Assembly: GCA_020635675.1 (NCBI GenBank)
Contig: JACJZJ010000003.1
Span: 1 to 64,000, forward strand
Source: Flavobacteriales bacterium
GTDB taxonomy: Bacteria > Bacteroidota > Bacteroidia > Flavobacteriales_F > PHOS-HE28
DNA: 64,000 nucleotides
Reading direction: 5' to 3'
This document shows, piece by piece, positions 51,839 through 61,509 of this stretch. The notes beneath the pieces were generated by a model that was not told the origin of the DNA, ran no database searches, and saw nothing but the letters and a program-made list of their open reading frames with translations. How positions within the stretch are numbered: position 1 is the stretch's first letter; each line of letters begins with the position of its first letter. The position numbers and the translations under genes are program-made.

Positions 51839-52294
51839 ATGCGTGCATTCATGACCATACTCACTTCCCTGATCACCGTCGTTACGACCTTGGCCGCCGA
51901 CCCGGTGCATTGGGAGTTCACGGCCGAGGACCGGCCGGACGGTACCGTGCTGGTGCGATTGCATGCCCATGTGGATGAGGGCTGGCACATCTATGGCTTG
52001 TGGCTTCCCCGTAATGATGGCCCTCTGGCCACCGAGGTGCGTGTGCAGGAGGATGAACGGTACGCCTTGAAGGAGGTGCATGAGCCCCGGGCGACGGAAG
52101 CTGTGGACGTCAATTTCGGCATGGTGGTCCGATACCACTCCGGTGAGACCGAATTCACGGCCGTCATTGAACGTCTGGGGGACGGGCCGTTCAAGGTGAC
52201 CGGTGAAGTGGAGTACATGGTGTGTAATGACAGCACCTGTCTTCCCCCCGTCGCCATTCCGTTCGCGGTCCCGGTTCCCGCTCCGATCAAGTGA
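51839..52294 (+). CDS. Stand-alone DsbD N-terminal-domain-like periplasmic protein
   Basis: The 151-aa protein has a signal peptide (MRAFMTILTSLITVVTTLAAD) and one DsbD-alpha-like domain: HWEFTAEDRPDGTVLVRLHAHVDEGWHIYGLWLP, then the cysteine pair C129-x4-C134 in VCNDSTCLPP. In DsbD this domain receives electrons and reduces periplasmic partners. The next gene codes for two more copies of the same domain ahead of a DsbD transporter. The stop overlaps the next start (TGATG), so this is a partner or an extra electron acceptor of that protein. Confidence 0.82.
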   Translation: MRAFMTILTSLITVVTTLAADPVHWEFTAEDRPDGTVLVRLHAHVDEGWHIYGLWLPRNDGPLATEVRVQEDERYALKEVHEPRATEAVDVNFGMVVRYHSGETEFTAVIERLGDGPFKVTGEVEYMVCNDSTCLPPVAIPFAVPVPAPIK

Positions 52295-54786
52295 TGCCTC
52301 GATACCTTCCCTATCTCTTCCTGCTTTTCCCTCTTTCGGGGCTGCATGCACAGGTCCCGGGTGCCAAGCAGCCGGTAGACCCCGTGAAATGGAGCATCTC
52401 CATGCTCCGCGTGGACAGCGGGAGCTGGGATGTCCTCTTCCGCGCGGACATCCAGAATGGATGGTATCTGTATTCACAGCAGGACTTCGGGGAGATGGGG
52501 CCGATACCCACGCATTTCGCGTTCGACACCATACCCGGTGTCCGCATGCGGGATACACCGGTCGAGATCAGTGATCACCTCGTTCAGGGTCATGACCCGG
52601 TGTTCGACATCGACGTGAAGAAATTCAAGGGCACGGTGGTCTTCTCGCAACGCGTGGAGGTCGCGAACCCCACGACGCCGATCACCGGCCGGCTCGATTA
52701 TGAGACCTGCAACGACCAAAGCTGCATCTTTCCCGATCCGCTCTATTTCAAGATCGTGCTCGACGCGGACCACGGGGAGTTCGGTGACCTGTCCTTCGCG
52801 GCGCCAACGGACATGGCCCCCCAAGAGGATGGCCCCGTCCATTGGTCGATCACGGTGAACGAGAAGGGGGAAGGTCTTTGGCGACTGGCCTTTTCCGCGC
52901 ATGTCGAAGAGGGCTGGTATGTGTACTCCCAGCGATCCCATGGCGACGAGGGACCCATCCCCACCTCGATCCGATTCGACTCCCTGGCGCAGGTCGAAGT
53001 GGTCGGGGAGCCGCTGGAGGAGGGCGCCCATGTGTTGGAGGCGTTCGATGAGATGTTCGGCATGCAGGTGCGCAAGTTCAAGCATGATGTGGCCTTCCTG
53101 CGCGACGTGCGTGTGGACGATCCTGGCGCGTCGATCGGTGGGGTGATCAATTACATGAGCTGCAACGACGAGTCGTGCATCTTTCCGGATCCCCTGCGGT
53201 TCAGCATCGTGCCCGCGACCGGTTCGGTCACCATCGGTGATCGGTCGACCTCCGATCTCGCTGTTCGCGACGGGGCCACCTACAAGCTGCCGAAAGTGGA
53301 CCTCAACGCACCGGTCGTTCGGGCCGATGAAGGCAGTTCCACCCAGGTTGAGCAGGATGCCTCGCTCTGGAGGATCTTTTTCCTCGGCTTCATCGGTGGG
53401 TTGCTCGCCCTGCTCACGCCCTGTGTTTTCCCGATGATCCCGCTGACGGTGAGCTTCTTCACCAAGGGCAGCGAGGACAAGGCGAAGGGCCTGCGGAACG
53501 CGATCATGTACGGTGGGTTCATCCTGGTGATCTACCTCCTGTTCAGCCTGCCCTTCCACCTGCTCGGTTCGGTGAATCCCGAGATCTTCAATGAGATCAG
53601 CACCAACCCCTGGCTGAACATCTTCTTCTTCGTGATCTTCCTGGTGTTCGCCGTGTCGTTCTTCGGCTATTTCGAGATCACCCTTCCTGCCAGCTGGGTG
53701 AACCGCATGGACCAGAACGCCTCACGGTTCGGCGGATGGATCGGGATCTTCTTCATGGCGCTCACCCTGGCCTTGGTGTCGTTCTCCTGCACCGGTCCGA
53801 TCCTGGGTTCGTTGCTCGCTGGTGCGCTCACGGCCGAGGGAGGGGCCTGGCAGCTCACTGCCGGCATGGGCGGTTTCGGACTGGCGCTCGCCCTTCCGTT
53901 CGCATTGTTCGCGCTGTTCCCCCAATGGCTGAATTCCCTGCCTCGCTCGGGCTCCTGGCTGAACAGCGTCAAGGTGGTGCTTGGTTTCGCGGAAGTTGCG
54001 CTTGCCTTCAAGTTCTTGAGCAACGCTGATCTGGTCAAGCATTGGGGCTTGGTCCGCTACGAGCTTTTCATGGCCATATGGGTGCTTTGCGGCTTGGGCA
54101 TCGTCCTGTATCTGGTCGGAGCCATCCGCTTTCCACACGACAGCCCGGTCACCAACCGCTCCGGCACGCGATGGGCCTTCACTGGTCTCTTCGCCGCGGC
54201 CACGGTCTATCTGCTGATGGGTTTCCGGGTGAACAGCGCGACCAACACGTTCCATACGCTGAAGCTCATGAGCGGATTGGCGCCACCCGTAGGATACAGC
54301 TGGGTGCTGCCGAAGCACTGCCCCAGTGATCTCGATTGCTACCACGATCTGGAAGCCGCCATGGCACAGGCCCGTGCCACCGGGAAACCGCTTTTGGTCG
54401 ACTTCACAGGCTATGCTTGCGTGAACTGCCGGAAAATGGAGGAACATGTCTGGCCCGAGCGCGGTGTGTTCGAGCTCATCCGCGACAGGTATGTCCTTGT
54501 ATCCCTGTACGTCGACGACAAAGAGGAGCTGCCGAAGGACCAGCAGCACATCTATGTGACGAGCACGGGGAAGCAGAAGGAGATCGTGACCAAGGGCAAC
54601 AAGTGGGCGACCGTCCAGGCGGAGACGTTCGTCACGAGCTCCCAGCCTTTCTATGCCCTGCTGAGCCCGAGCGGCGAACTGCTGACCGACCCGGTGGCGT
54701 ATACACCCGACCCGGCCGACTATCAGGCTTTCCTTGAGCGAGGGATCAAAGGAATGCAGATGCTGGGCGAGACCGCTAGCCGCTGA
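52294..54786 (+). CDS. Protein-disulfide reductase of the DsbD type, with duplicated N-terminal domain
   Basis: The 830-aa protein moves electrons from the cytoplasm to periplasmic thiols. It has a signal peptide (LPYLFLLFPLSGLHAQ), two tandem DsbD-alpha-like domains (C139 NDQS C144; C290 NDES C295; each with GWY-YSQ), a DsbD-beta membrane part with TPCVFPMIPLTVSFF and VSFSCTGPILG carrying the paired membrane cysteines, and a C-terminal thioredoxin-like domain with C709VNC712. Classic DsbD has only one alpha domain. A GTG at 52291 overlapping the upstream stop is also in frame; the ATG at 52294 is preferred. Likely roles: periplasmic disulfide isomerisation or cytochrome c thiol reduction. 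Confidence 0.9.
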   Translation: MPRYLPYLFLLFPLSGLHAQVPGAKQPVDPVKWSISMLRVDSGSWDVLFRADIQNGWYLYSQQDFGEMGPIPTHFAFDTIPGVRMRDTPVEISDHLVQGHDPVFDIDVKKFKGTVVFSQRVEVANPTTPITGRLDYETCNDQSCIFPDPLYFKIVLDADHGEFGDLSFAAPTDMAPQEDGPVHWSITVNEKGEGLWRLAFSAHVEEGWYVYSQRSHGDEGPIPTSIRFDSLAQVEVVGEPLEEGAHVLEAFDEMFGMQVRKFKHDVAFLRDVRVDDPGASIGGVINYMSCNDESCIFPDPLRFSIVPATGSVTIGDRSTSDLAVRDGATYKLPKVDLNAPVVRADEGSSTQVEQDASLWRIFFLGFIGGLLALLTPCVFPMIPLTVSFFTKGSEDKAKGLRNAIMYGGFILVIYLLFSLPFHLLGSVNPEIFNEISTNPWLNIFFFVIFLVFAVSFFGYFEITLPASWVNRMDQNASRFGGWIGIFFMALTLALVSFSCTGPILGSLLAGALTAEGGAWQLTAGMGGFGLALALPFALFALFPQWLNSLPRSGSWLNSVKVVLGFAEVALAFKFLSNADLVKHWGLVRYELFMAIWVLCGLGIVLYLVGAIRFPHDSPVTNRSGTRWAFTGLFAAATVYLLMGFRVNSATNTFHTLKLMSGLAPPVGYSWVLPKHCPSDLDCYHDLEAAMAQARATGKPLLVDFTGYACVNCRKMEEHVWPERGVFELIRDRYVLVSLYVDDKEELPKDQQHIYVTSTGKQKEIVTKGNKWATVQAETFVTSSQPFYALLSPSGELLTDPVAYTPDPADYQAFLERGIKGMQMLGETASR

Positions 54787-54938
54787 TCACGTTCGGCCGC
54801 GGATCTCTTTCCGAGTGCTCCGATCTCCATCCTTCGAGACCTTGGATCGACGTCTTTTCCGCTCCAATTCGGATAGGATATTCTGGACCGGCATACTGAT
54901 GAGGGCGCCCATTGCGGAGCCACTCCCCGGATCTGACG

Positions 54939-54946
54939 CATCTTTG
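54939..54946 (+). promoter_or_regulatory. -7 box CATCTTTG before gmhA
   Basis: One base from TAnnTTTG, ending five bases before the gmhA ATG; the 165-base gap after the DsbD gene leaves room for a new promoter. Confidence 0.42.
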
Positions 54947-54951
54947 GGGAG

Positions 54952-55527
54952 ATGAGCACGGAGCGTATCCGATCGCATTTCAACGAGGCCGCCAAGGTGC
55001 TTCAGCGGTTCCTGTCCGATCCGGCCAATCCGGCGGCCGTGGAAGCCGCAGCGGGTCTCCTGAGCGACAGGTTGAAGGCAGGCGCGAAGGTGATCAGCTG
55101 TGGGAACGGGGGAAGTATGTGCGATGCGATGCACTTCGCTGAGGAATTGACCGGCAGGTTCCGGGAGGACCGTCCACCGATCGCGGCCATCGCCATCAGC
55201 GACCCTGGTCATTTGAGCTGCGTGGGGAACGACCATGGCTATGACCAGGTCTTCGCCCGGTTCGTGCAGGCCCATGGCCGCCAGGGCGATGTGCTGCTCG
55301 CGATCAGTACCAGCGGCAATTCACCGAACGTGATCAGGGCCGCGGAGGCTGCCCGCGCGGCCGGCATGCACGTCATCGGATTGACCGGTGGGGATGGTGG
55401 GCGGTTGAAGGACCTTTGCGACGTCGAAGTGCGCGTTCCGCATGACGGTTTCGCGGACCGCGTGCAGGAGGTGCACATCAAGGTGATCCACGCCATGATC
55501 GACCACATCGAGCGGGCCATGGACTGA
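54952..55527 (+). CDS. gmhA: D-sedoheptulose-7-phosphate isomerase
   Basis: The 191-aa cytoplasmic enzyme makes D-glycero-D-manno-heptose 7-phosphate, the first step toward ADP-heptose for LPS cores or glycans. The SIS-fold pattern CGNGGSMCDAMHFAEELTGRF with a late AISTSGNSPNVI and VGNDHGYDQVF matches GmhA; the C-terminal helix DRVQEVHIKVIHAMIDHIE carries the catalytic His region. It is followed at 30 bases by comM and possibly shares its transcript. Confidence 0.92.
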   Translation: MSTERIRSHFNEAAKVLQRFLSDPANPAAVEAAAGLLSDRLKAGAKVISCGNGGSMCDAMHFAEELTGRFREDRPPIAAIAISDPGHLSCVGNDHGYDQVFARFVQAHGRQGDVLLAISTSGNSPNVIRAAEAARAAGMHVIGLTGGDGGRLKDLCDVEVRVPHDGFADRVQEVHIKVIHAMIDHIERAMD

Positions 55528-55557
55528 ACACACGACTGCAAACGAAAGGGAGAGAGG

Positions 55558-57096
55558 ATGTTGGTGAAGGTGTTCGCAAGCGCGGTGTTCGGGATCGATG
55601 CCACCATCGTCACCGCAGAGGTGAGCGTGACGAAGGGTTTGAAGTTCTACCTGGTCGGTCTGCCGGACAACGCGGTGAAGGAGAGCTACCACCGCATGGA
55701 CCACGCTATCGCCGGTTGCGGGCTCTATTTCCCGCGGGGCAAGCGAACGGTCATCAATCTCGCGCCGGCCGATGTCCACAAGGAAGGCTCCGCCTATGAC
55801 CTGCCCATGGCCGTGGGCATCCTGGCCAGCACCAAGCAGGTGCCCGCCGAGCGGCTCGGGGAGTTCGTGATCATGGGCGAACTGTCGCTCGACGGTGGCG
55901 TCCGTCCGATCAAAGGCGCCCTGCCCATCGCCATCGAGGCCCGTGATCGCGGGTTCAAGGGCGTGATCGTGCCCAAGGCGAATGCCCGCGAAGCCGGCAT
56001 CGTGAACGGCTTGACCGTGTTCGGCGTGGAACACTTGCGGGAGGTGATCGCGATCCTCCACGGAGAACCCACGGTATCCCCCGAACGTGTCGATATCCGT
56101 GCGGAGTTCGAGCAGGCCAGCGCCGTGTACCCCATCGATCTCAGCGACGTGCGGGGACAGGAGAACATCAAGCGGGCGTTCGAGATCGCCGCGGCGGGCG
56201 GCCACAACATCATCCTGATCGGCCCACCCGGCGCGGGCAAGACGATGCTCGCCAAGCGACTGCCGACGATCATGCCGCCGTTGGACCTCGACGAGGCGCT
56301 CGAGACCACGAAGATCCACAGCGTCGCGGGCAAGCTGGGTCGCAGCGACAGCCTGCTCAGCACCCGTCCCTTCCGGTCGCCCCATCACACCATCAGCGAC
56401 GTGGCCTTGGTCGGTGGTGGCTCCTTCCCCCAGCCCGGCGAGATTAGCCTGGCGCACAACGGGGTCCTCTTCCTGGACGAACTGCCCGAGTTCAAACGCA
56501 CGGTGCTCGAGGTGTTGCGCCAGCCGCTGGAGGACCGCATCGTCACCATCAGCCGCGCGCGGTTCACCGTGGAATACCCCGCAAGCTTCATGTTGGTCGC
56601 CTCGATGAACCCATGCCCCTGCGGGTTCTACAACCACCCCGAGAAGGAATGCGTCTGCGCGCCGGGCGTGGTGCAGAAATACCTGAACAAGATCAGTGGA
56701 CCCTTGCTGGACCGGATCGACATCCACATCGAGGTCACGCCGGTGCCGTTCAGCGAATTGAGCGCGGAGCGCGGTCAGGAGCGCAGCCTGGACGTGCGCG
56801 AGCGGGTGATCCGGGCGCGAAGCGTTCAACAGGAGCGGTACCGCGGGCAGGGGATCCATTGCAACGCCCAGATGAGCGCGCAGCAACTTCGGGCGATCTG
56901 CCGGATCGATGCGGCGGGGAAAGCCCTGCTCGAGAAGGCCATGGACCGGCTTGGCCTGAGCGCGCGTGCGTACGACCGTATCCTCAAGGTGGCCCGCACC
57001 ATCGCGGACATGGCGGAAAGCCCGGTGATCCGCACCGAGCACCTGGCGGAGGCCATCCAATACCGCAGCCTCGATCGCGAAGGTTGGGCGGGGTGA
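55558..57096 (+). CDS. comM: YifB/ComM-family magnesium chelatase-like AAA ATPase
   Basis: The 512-aa protein has the Lon-like N-terminal part (FGIDATIVTAEVSVTKGLKFYLVGLPDNAVKES), a Walker A in IGPPGAGKTMLAKRL (about 222-236), Walker B in NGVLFLDELPEF and the RFRSPHHTISD family motif, with a zinc-like CPCGFYNHPEKEC region. ComM is a DNA helicase that helps branch migration when transformed DNA recombines. Start: an AAAGGGAGAGAGG stretch ends at the ATG, an unusually purine-rich ribosome-binding region for this window. It sits after gmhA; no terminator lies between. Confidence 0.93.
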   Translation: MLVKVFASAVFGIDATIVTAEVSVTKGLKFYLVGLPDNAVKESYHRMDHAIAGCGLYFPRGKRTVINLAPADVHKEGSAYDLPMAVGILASTKQVPAERLGEFVIMGELSLDGGVRPIKGALPIAIEARDRGFKGVIVPKANAREAGIVNGLTVFGVEHLREVIAILHGEPTVSPERVDIRAEFEQASAVYPIDLSDVRGQENIKRAFEIAAAGGHNIILIGPPGAGKTMLAKRLPTIMPPLDLDEALETTKIHSVAGKLGRSDSLLSTRPFRSPHHTISDVALVGGGSFPQPGEISLAHNGVLFLDELPEFKRTVLEVLRQPLEDRIVTISRARFTVEYPASFMLVASMNPCPCGFYNHPEKECVCAPGVVQKYLNKISGPLLDRIDIHIEVTPVPFSELSAERGQERSLDVRERVIRARSVQQERYRGQGIHCNAQMSAQQLRAICRIDAAGKALLEKAMDRLGLSARAYDRILKVARTIADMAESPVIRTEHLAEAIQYRSLDREGWAG

Positions 57097-57138
57097 GGCC
57101 ACGTGTTCACGTAACCCTCTGGCGCACCGTCACGTATC

Positions 57139-57864
57139 ATGGTCCAGAACGAATTGGACCTATCCGTGAACCGCGCCCGCTACCAGATCATCCTGCCGCT
57201 GTGCCTGAGCACTTCGCTCCTGTCCGCGGCCTCCCTCGCCCAGGAACCCGCTCGCGTCTACCTTGACCAGGTGCTGCACGTGACCGTGGAGAAGAAGGCG
57301 GTGTATTACCGCCAGAACGAGGGTATGCAGGGAACCTATTTCCTTGGCCGTACCTATACGATGAGCGGGAAGCTGAAGGCGGAAGGCACCTACGTTGATG
57401 CCGATCTGTTGTTGGAGCAGGGGCATTTCATCTTCTATCACCCGAACGGACGGGTGGAGAGTACGGGTGATTACAGCATGGGCAGGAAAACGGGAGTTTG
57501 GTTGCGCTATGATGCCAAGGGCGACGAACTGGCCGAGAAGGTCTACGATCCGGAACCATTGGAGGACATCCTGTACACCCGGGCCGAGGTGATGCCCCAG
57601 TATCCGGGTGGGGACCGCGAATTGGTGCACTATGTGCGTGATCGCGTGGTCGCCAAGGACGGCATGCGCGTGCGCGGAAAGATCACCGCGAGCTTCGTGG
57701 TGGAAAAGGATGGCCACCTGAGCGATGTGAAGGTGGTCGAGGGCCAGGGCGAGGAGCTCGACGAACGCGTTGTCAATGCGCTCAAGTCCACGCTGCCGTG
57801 GTCACCGGGCACGGAGAAGGGACAACCTGTGCGTGTGCAGGTGAAGCTTCCCGTACCCTTTTGA
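57139..57864 (+). CDS. TonB-like energy transducer protein
   Basis: The 241-aa product has a signal (YQIILPLCLSTSLLSAASLAQ), a MORN-like region with repeated GxYxxGxxxGxW features (TYFLGRTYTMSGKLKAEGTYVDAD; FYHPNGRVESTGDYSMGRKTGVWLRYD), then a TonB C-terminal domain (EVMPQYPGGDRELVHYVRDRV; RGKITASFVVEKDGHLSDVKVV; PWSPGTEKGQPVRVQVKLPVPF). In Bacteroidota such proteins often lack the proline-rich spacer of E. coli TonB, and this one seems periplasmic. It could drive or regulate an outer-membrane receptor; no receptor gene is near. Ends at a strong bidirectional terminator. Confidence 0.8.
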   Translation: MVQNELDLSVNRARYQIILPLCLSTSLLSAASLAQEPARVYLDQVLHVTVEKKAVYYRQNEGMQGTYFLGRTYTMSGKLKAEGTYVDADLLLEQGHFIFYHPNGRVESTGDYSMGRKTGVWLRYDAKGDELAEKVYDPEPLEDILYTRAEVMPQYPGGDRELVHYVRDRVVAKDGMRVRGKITASFVVEKDGHLSDVKVVEGQGEELDERVVNALKSTLPWSPGTEKGQPVRVQVKLPVPF

Positions 57865-57889
57865 ATAGAACCATTCGACATACACCATA

Positions 57890-57923
57890 GCCGAAGGCCG
57901 GTCCCCAGGGACCGGCCTTCGGC
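57890..57923. terminator. Bidirectional terminator between the TonB-like gene and secA
   Basis: A 16-bp inverted repeat (GCCGAAGGCCGGTCCC with its exact complement) separated by 2 bases lies between convergent stops; the loop likely opens to 4 bases. Confidence 0.8.
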
Positions 57924-57941
57924 GTTCAAAGGAGGATGGGC

Positions 57942-60900
57942 TCAGGCGTCCCGACCGTGGCATTGTTTGTACTTCTTGCCACTTCCACAGGGACAGGGAT
58001 CATTGCGTCCTACCTTTTTTTCCACCCGGACGGGTCGTGTCGGCATCGGCGGTCCTTGTGCCGGTGGTGGGGCCATGCGCCCCGGGGGTCCCGCCGGGCG
58101 TGCACCACCTCGGGCAGTGCCGCTCGTCGACGGACCCGCATAGCGCGGCACATCGGTCCGGCTGGTCTGGAGCCGTTGTTGTTGCCGGGGCGGGCTGGCG
58201 GATGCCTGTTGGACGTCGGGTTGTGCGCTGGGCAGTCCGGCCCGGGCGAGGAACGTGACGACCTCGTCGTTGATGCGCGCCATCATCGTCTTGAACAGCT
58301 CGAACGATTCGAGCTTGTAGATGAGCAGGGGGTCCTTCTGTTCAATGGCCGCGTTCTGCACGTTGCGGCGCAGTTCGTCCATCTCGCGGAGATGCTCCTT
58401 CCACTCGTTGTCGATCAAGGCCAGGGTGATGTACCGCTCGACGCTTGCCCCAAGCTCACGGCCCTCACTGCGATAGGCGCGCTCCAGGTTGGTCACCACC
58501 TGCATGGTACGACGGCCGTCGGTGATGGGGACCACGATGTTCTCATACTGCGCGCCCTGGTTCAGGAACACGTCGCTGATCACGGGAAGCGCCTGGCGGC
58601 CGATCCGCTCCAGGTGGCGTTCATAGGTAGCCATGGCGGCAGTGAATACGTGATCGGCCAGTTCCTGTCCGGAGTTCTTCCGAAAGCCCTCCTCGTCCAC
58701 CGGGCTTTCACAATGGAGCTTCCGGAACAGGTCGAGCTGGAAGCTCTCGAAGTCATCGTTGCCCTGATGTTCCTCGACCAACCTGTAGACCACGTCGTGG
58801 AACATGTTCAGGATGTCCAGCTTGAGCCTTTCACCGAAAAGCGCATGGCGGCGGCGTTTGTAGATCACCGTCCGCTGGTTGTTCATCACGTCGTCATACT
58901 CCAGCAGTCGCTTCCGGATGCCGAAGTTGTTCTCCTCCACCTTCTTCTGGGCGCGTTCGATGCTGCGCGTCACCATGGCATGCTGGATCACCTCGCCCTC
59001 TTTCAGACCAAGGGTATCCATCAGCTTGGCGATGCGTTCACTGCCGAACAGGCGCATAAGGTCGTCCTCCAGGCTGATGTAGAACTGGGATGATCCCGGG
59101 TCGCCCTGACGACCGGCGCGACCGCGCAACTGGCGGTCCACTCGGCGGCTTTCATGTTTTTCCGTGCCGATGATCGCCAGGCCACCCGCCTCCTTCACCC
59201 CGGGTCCGAGCTTGATGTCGGTACCCCGGCCGGCCATGTTCGTGGCAATGGTGACGGTGCCCGGCAGGCCCGCATGGGCCACGATCTCCGCCTCGCGCTG
59301 GTGCTGTTTGGCATTGAGCACGTTGTGCTTGATGCCGCGCATGTTCAGCATCTTGCTCATCAACTCGCTCACCTCCACGCTGGTGGTGCCCACGAGCACG
59401 GGACGACCGGCCTCCTGCAGCTGCACGATCTCCTCGATCACCGCATTGTACTTCTCGCGCTTGGTCTTGAAGACCATGTCCTCGTTGTCGTTCCGGACCA
59501 CCGGCCTGTTGGTGGGGATCACCATGACATCGAGCTTGTAGATGTCCCAGAACTCCTGCGCCTCCGTTTCGGCCGTACCGGTCATCCCGGCCAGCTTGTG
59601 GTACATCCGGAAATAGTTCTGCAGGGTGATCGTGGCGTAGGTCTGCGTGGCAGCCTCCACCTTCACGCTCTCCTTGCTCTCGATCGCCTGGTGCAATCCA
59701 TCGCTGTACCGTCGGCCCTCCATGATCCGGCCGGTCTGTTCGTCCACGATCTTCACCTTGTCCTCGATCACCACGTATTCCACATCGCGTTCGAACAACG
59801 CATAGGCGCGGATCAGCTGGTTCACCGTGTGAATGCGCTCGCTCTTGATGGCGAACTCCCTGAGCAGTTCATCCTTCCGCTGTGCCTTTTCCTCCACGTT
59901 CGCGCCGCTCTTCTCGATCTCGGCGATGCTGGCACCGACGTCCGGCATGATGAAGAACTGCGGATCGTTGACATCGCCACTGATGAGGTCCACGCCCTTC
60001 TCACTGAGTTCGATGCTATTGTGCTTCTCCTCGATCACGAAGAAGAGCTCGGCATCCACCTTGGGCATTTCCTTTCCCTGGTCCTGCAGGTAGTGGTTCT
60101 CGGTCTTCTGGAGCAGTGCGCGTGCGCCGGGTTCGCTGAGGAACTTGATCAGGGCATTGTTCTTTGGCAGGCCACGGTGGGCGCGAAGCAGAGCCATGCC
60201 GCCCCGTTCCAGGTCGGCCTTGCTCGCGGACCCGTTGTCCATGCCTTTGAGCGCCTCCTTCGCCTCTGCGATCAACTTGGTGACCAACTGGCGCTGGGCA
60301 TTGTAAAGCCGCTCCACGCGCGGCTTGTACTCATCGAACTGGTGCACTTCGCCCTTTGGCGTTGGCCCGCTGATGATGAGCGGTGTCCGCGCATCATCGA
60401 TCAGCACGCTGTCGACCTCGTCGACGATCGCATAGTGGTGCTTGCGCTGCACCAAGGCGTTCGGCGCGTGCGCCATGTTGTCGCGCAGGTAGTCGAAACC
60501 GAATTCGTTGTTGGTGCCGAAGGTGATGTCCGCGAGGTACGCCTTCCGACGGGCCTCGCTGTTCGGTTCGTGCTTATCGATGCAATCCACGCGCAGGCCA
60601 TGGAACTCATAGATGGGCCCCATCCACTCGCTGTCCCGTTTGCTCAGGTAGTCGTTCACCGTCACCACATGCACCCCGCGACCAGCGAGCGCGTTGAGGT
60701 AGACCGGGAGCGTGGCCACGAGGGTCTTGCCTTCACCGGTGCTCATCTCGGCGATCTTCCCCTTGTGCAGGGCCACCCCGCCGATGAGTTGCACGTCGTA
60801 GTGCACCATGTCCCAGGTGACCGGATTACCTGCGGCATCCCAGGTGTTGCTCCAAACGGCCCTGTCGCCCTCGATCCGGATGCTGTCGCGCATGGTGGCC

Positions 60901-61328
60901 AGCTCGCGGTCCAGATCGCTGGCGGTGACGGTCACCTCCTTGTTCTCCTTGAAACGACTTGCCGTCTCCTTCACGATGGCGAAGGCCTCGGGCAGCACTT
61001 CCTCCAGCACCTCTTCCAGTTTCTTGAGGATGCCCTCCTCGATCTTGTCGATCTCCTGATAGCGCTCCTCCCGGGCGTGTATGTCCATTCCGGGGTCCGC
61101 CTCGATCTCGTCGCGCAGTGCTTTCACCCGCGCATCGTCCTCCTGGGTGCGTTCGCGGATCCGTTGCCTCAGCCCTTCGGTGCGGGCGCGCAGTTCATCG
61201 TTGCTGAGGGGGCTGAGTTGGGCGAATGCCTCCTTGACCTTTTCCACCATCGGTCCCACCTCCTTGAGGTCGCGGGTGGCCTTGTCGCCGAATATGGTCT
61301 TGATCGCCTTGCTGAACGTACCGATCAT
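57942..61328 (-). CDS. secA: Preprotein translocase subunit SecA
   Basis: The 1128-aa motor ATPase pushes preproteins through SecYEG. Walker A is in MSTGEGKTLVATLP near residue 200; YLRDNMAHAPNALVQRKHHYAIVDEVDSVLIDDARTPLIISG is the Walker B/DEAD region; helicase motif VI and the GRAGRQGDPGSSQFY block are clear. The C-terminal CPCGSGKKYKQCH tail binds zinc and SecB. At 1128 aa it is longer than the E. coli protein (901), as is usual in Bacteroidota, due to inserts such as the EEKHNSIELSEKG region. The -7 box TAACTTTG lies upstream. Confidence 0.97.
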   Translation of the reverse strand: MIGTFSKAIKTIFGDKATRDLKEVGPMVEKVKEAFAQLSPLSNDELRARTEGLRQRIRERTQEDDARVKALRDEIEADPGMDIHAREERYQEIDKIEEGILKKLEEVLEEVLPEAFAIVKETASRFKENKEVTVTASDLDRELATMRDSIRIEGDRAVWSNTWDAAGNPVTWDMVHYDVQLIGGVALHKGKIAEMSTGEGKTLVATLPVYLNALAGRGVHVVTVNDYLSKRDSEWMGPIYEFHGLRVDCIDKHEPNSEARRKAYLADITFGTNNEFGFDYLRDNMAHAPNALVQRKHHYAIVDEVDSVLIDDARTPLIISGPTPKGEVHQFDEYKPRVERLYNAQRQLVTKLIAEAKEALKGMDNGSASKADLERGGMALLRAHRGLPKNNALIKFLSEPGARALLQKTENHYLQDQGKEMPKVDAELFFVIEEKHNSIELSEKGVDLISGDVNDPQFFIMPDVGASIAEIEKSGANVEEKAQRKDELLREFAIKSERIHTVNQLIRAYALFERDVEYVVIEDKVKIVDEQTGRIMEGRRYSDGLHQAIESKESVKVEAATQTYATITLQNYFRMYHKLAGMTGTAETEAQEFWDIYKLDVMVIPTNRPVVRNDNEDMVFKTKREKYNAVIEEIVQLQEAGRPVLVGTTSVEVSELMSKMLNMRGIKHNVLNAKQHQREAEIVAHAGLPGTVTIATNMAGRGTDIKLGPGVKEAGGLAIIGTEKHESRRVDRQLRGRAGRQGDPGSSQFYISLEDDLMRLFGSERIAKLMDTLGLKEGEVIQHAMVTRSIERAQKKVEENNFGIRKRLLEYDDVMNNQRTVIYKRRRHALFGERLKLDILNMFHDVVYRLVEEHQGNDDFESFQLDLFRKLHCESPVDEEGFRKNSGQELADHVFTAAMATYERHLERIGRQALPVISDVFLNQGAQYENIVVPITDGRRTMQVVTNLERAYRSEGRELGASVERYITLALIDNEWKEHLREMDELRRNVQNAAIEQKDPLLIYKLESFELFKTMMARINDEVVTFLARAGLPSAQPDVQQASASPPRQQQRLQTSRTDVPRYAGPSTSGTARGGARPAGPPGRMAPPPAQGPPMPTRPVRVEKKVGRNDPCPCGSGKKYKQCHGRDA

Positions 61329-61392
61329 GGGGTTCTGGAATGTGCCGCTCGGTCACACGCATGCAAGCGTGCGCTTCAGGCTGAAAGGGCTG

Positions 61393-61400
61393 CAAAGTTA
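61393..61400 (-). promoter_or_regulatory. -7 box TAACTTTG before secA
   Basis: Exact TAnnTTTG match, 64 bases before the secA ATG, so this transcript has a real leader. Confidence 0.58.
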
Positions 61401-61454
61401 ACGGTCGCCGTGGTGCACGGACCGTGCCGCGTGCTCCCATGCCGTCGATCTGTC

Positions 61455-61486
61455 AGAAAAGAAGGACCCCGGCGCGGGCCGGGGTC
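61455..61486 (-). terminator. Terminator after the DUF2795 gene
   Basis: A 9-bp stem (GACCCCGGC with GCCGGGGTC) around a 4-base loop, followed on the minus strand by CTTCTTTTCTG, a T-rich tract. It lies 23 bases past the stop. Confidence 0.8.
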
Positions 61487-61509
61487 ATGTGATCGCTGGC
61501 GGAGGCCCG

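Noticed and set aside
55321..57102. A 593-aa minus-strand frame across comM
   Set aside because: Antisense shadow; the plus strand encodes ComM with Walker motifs.
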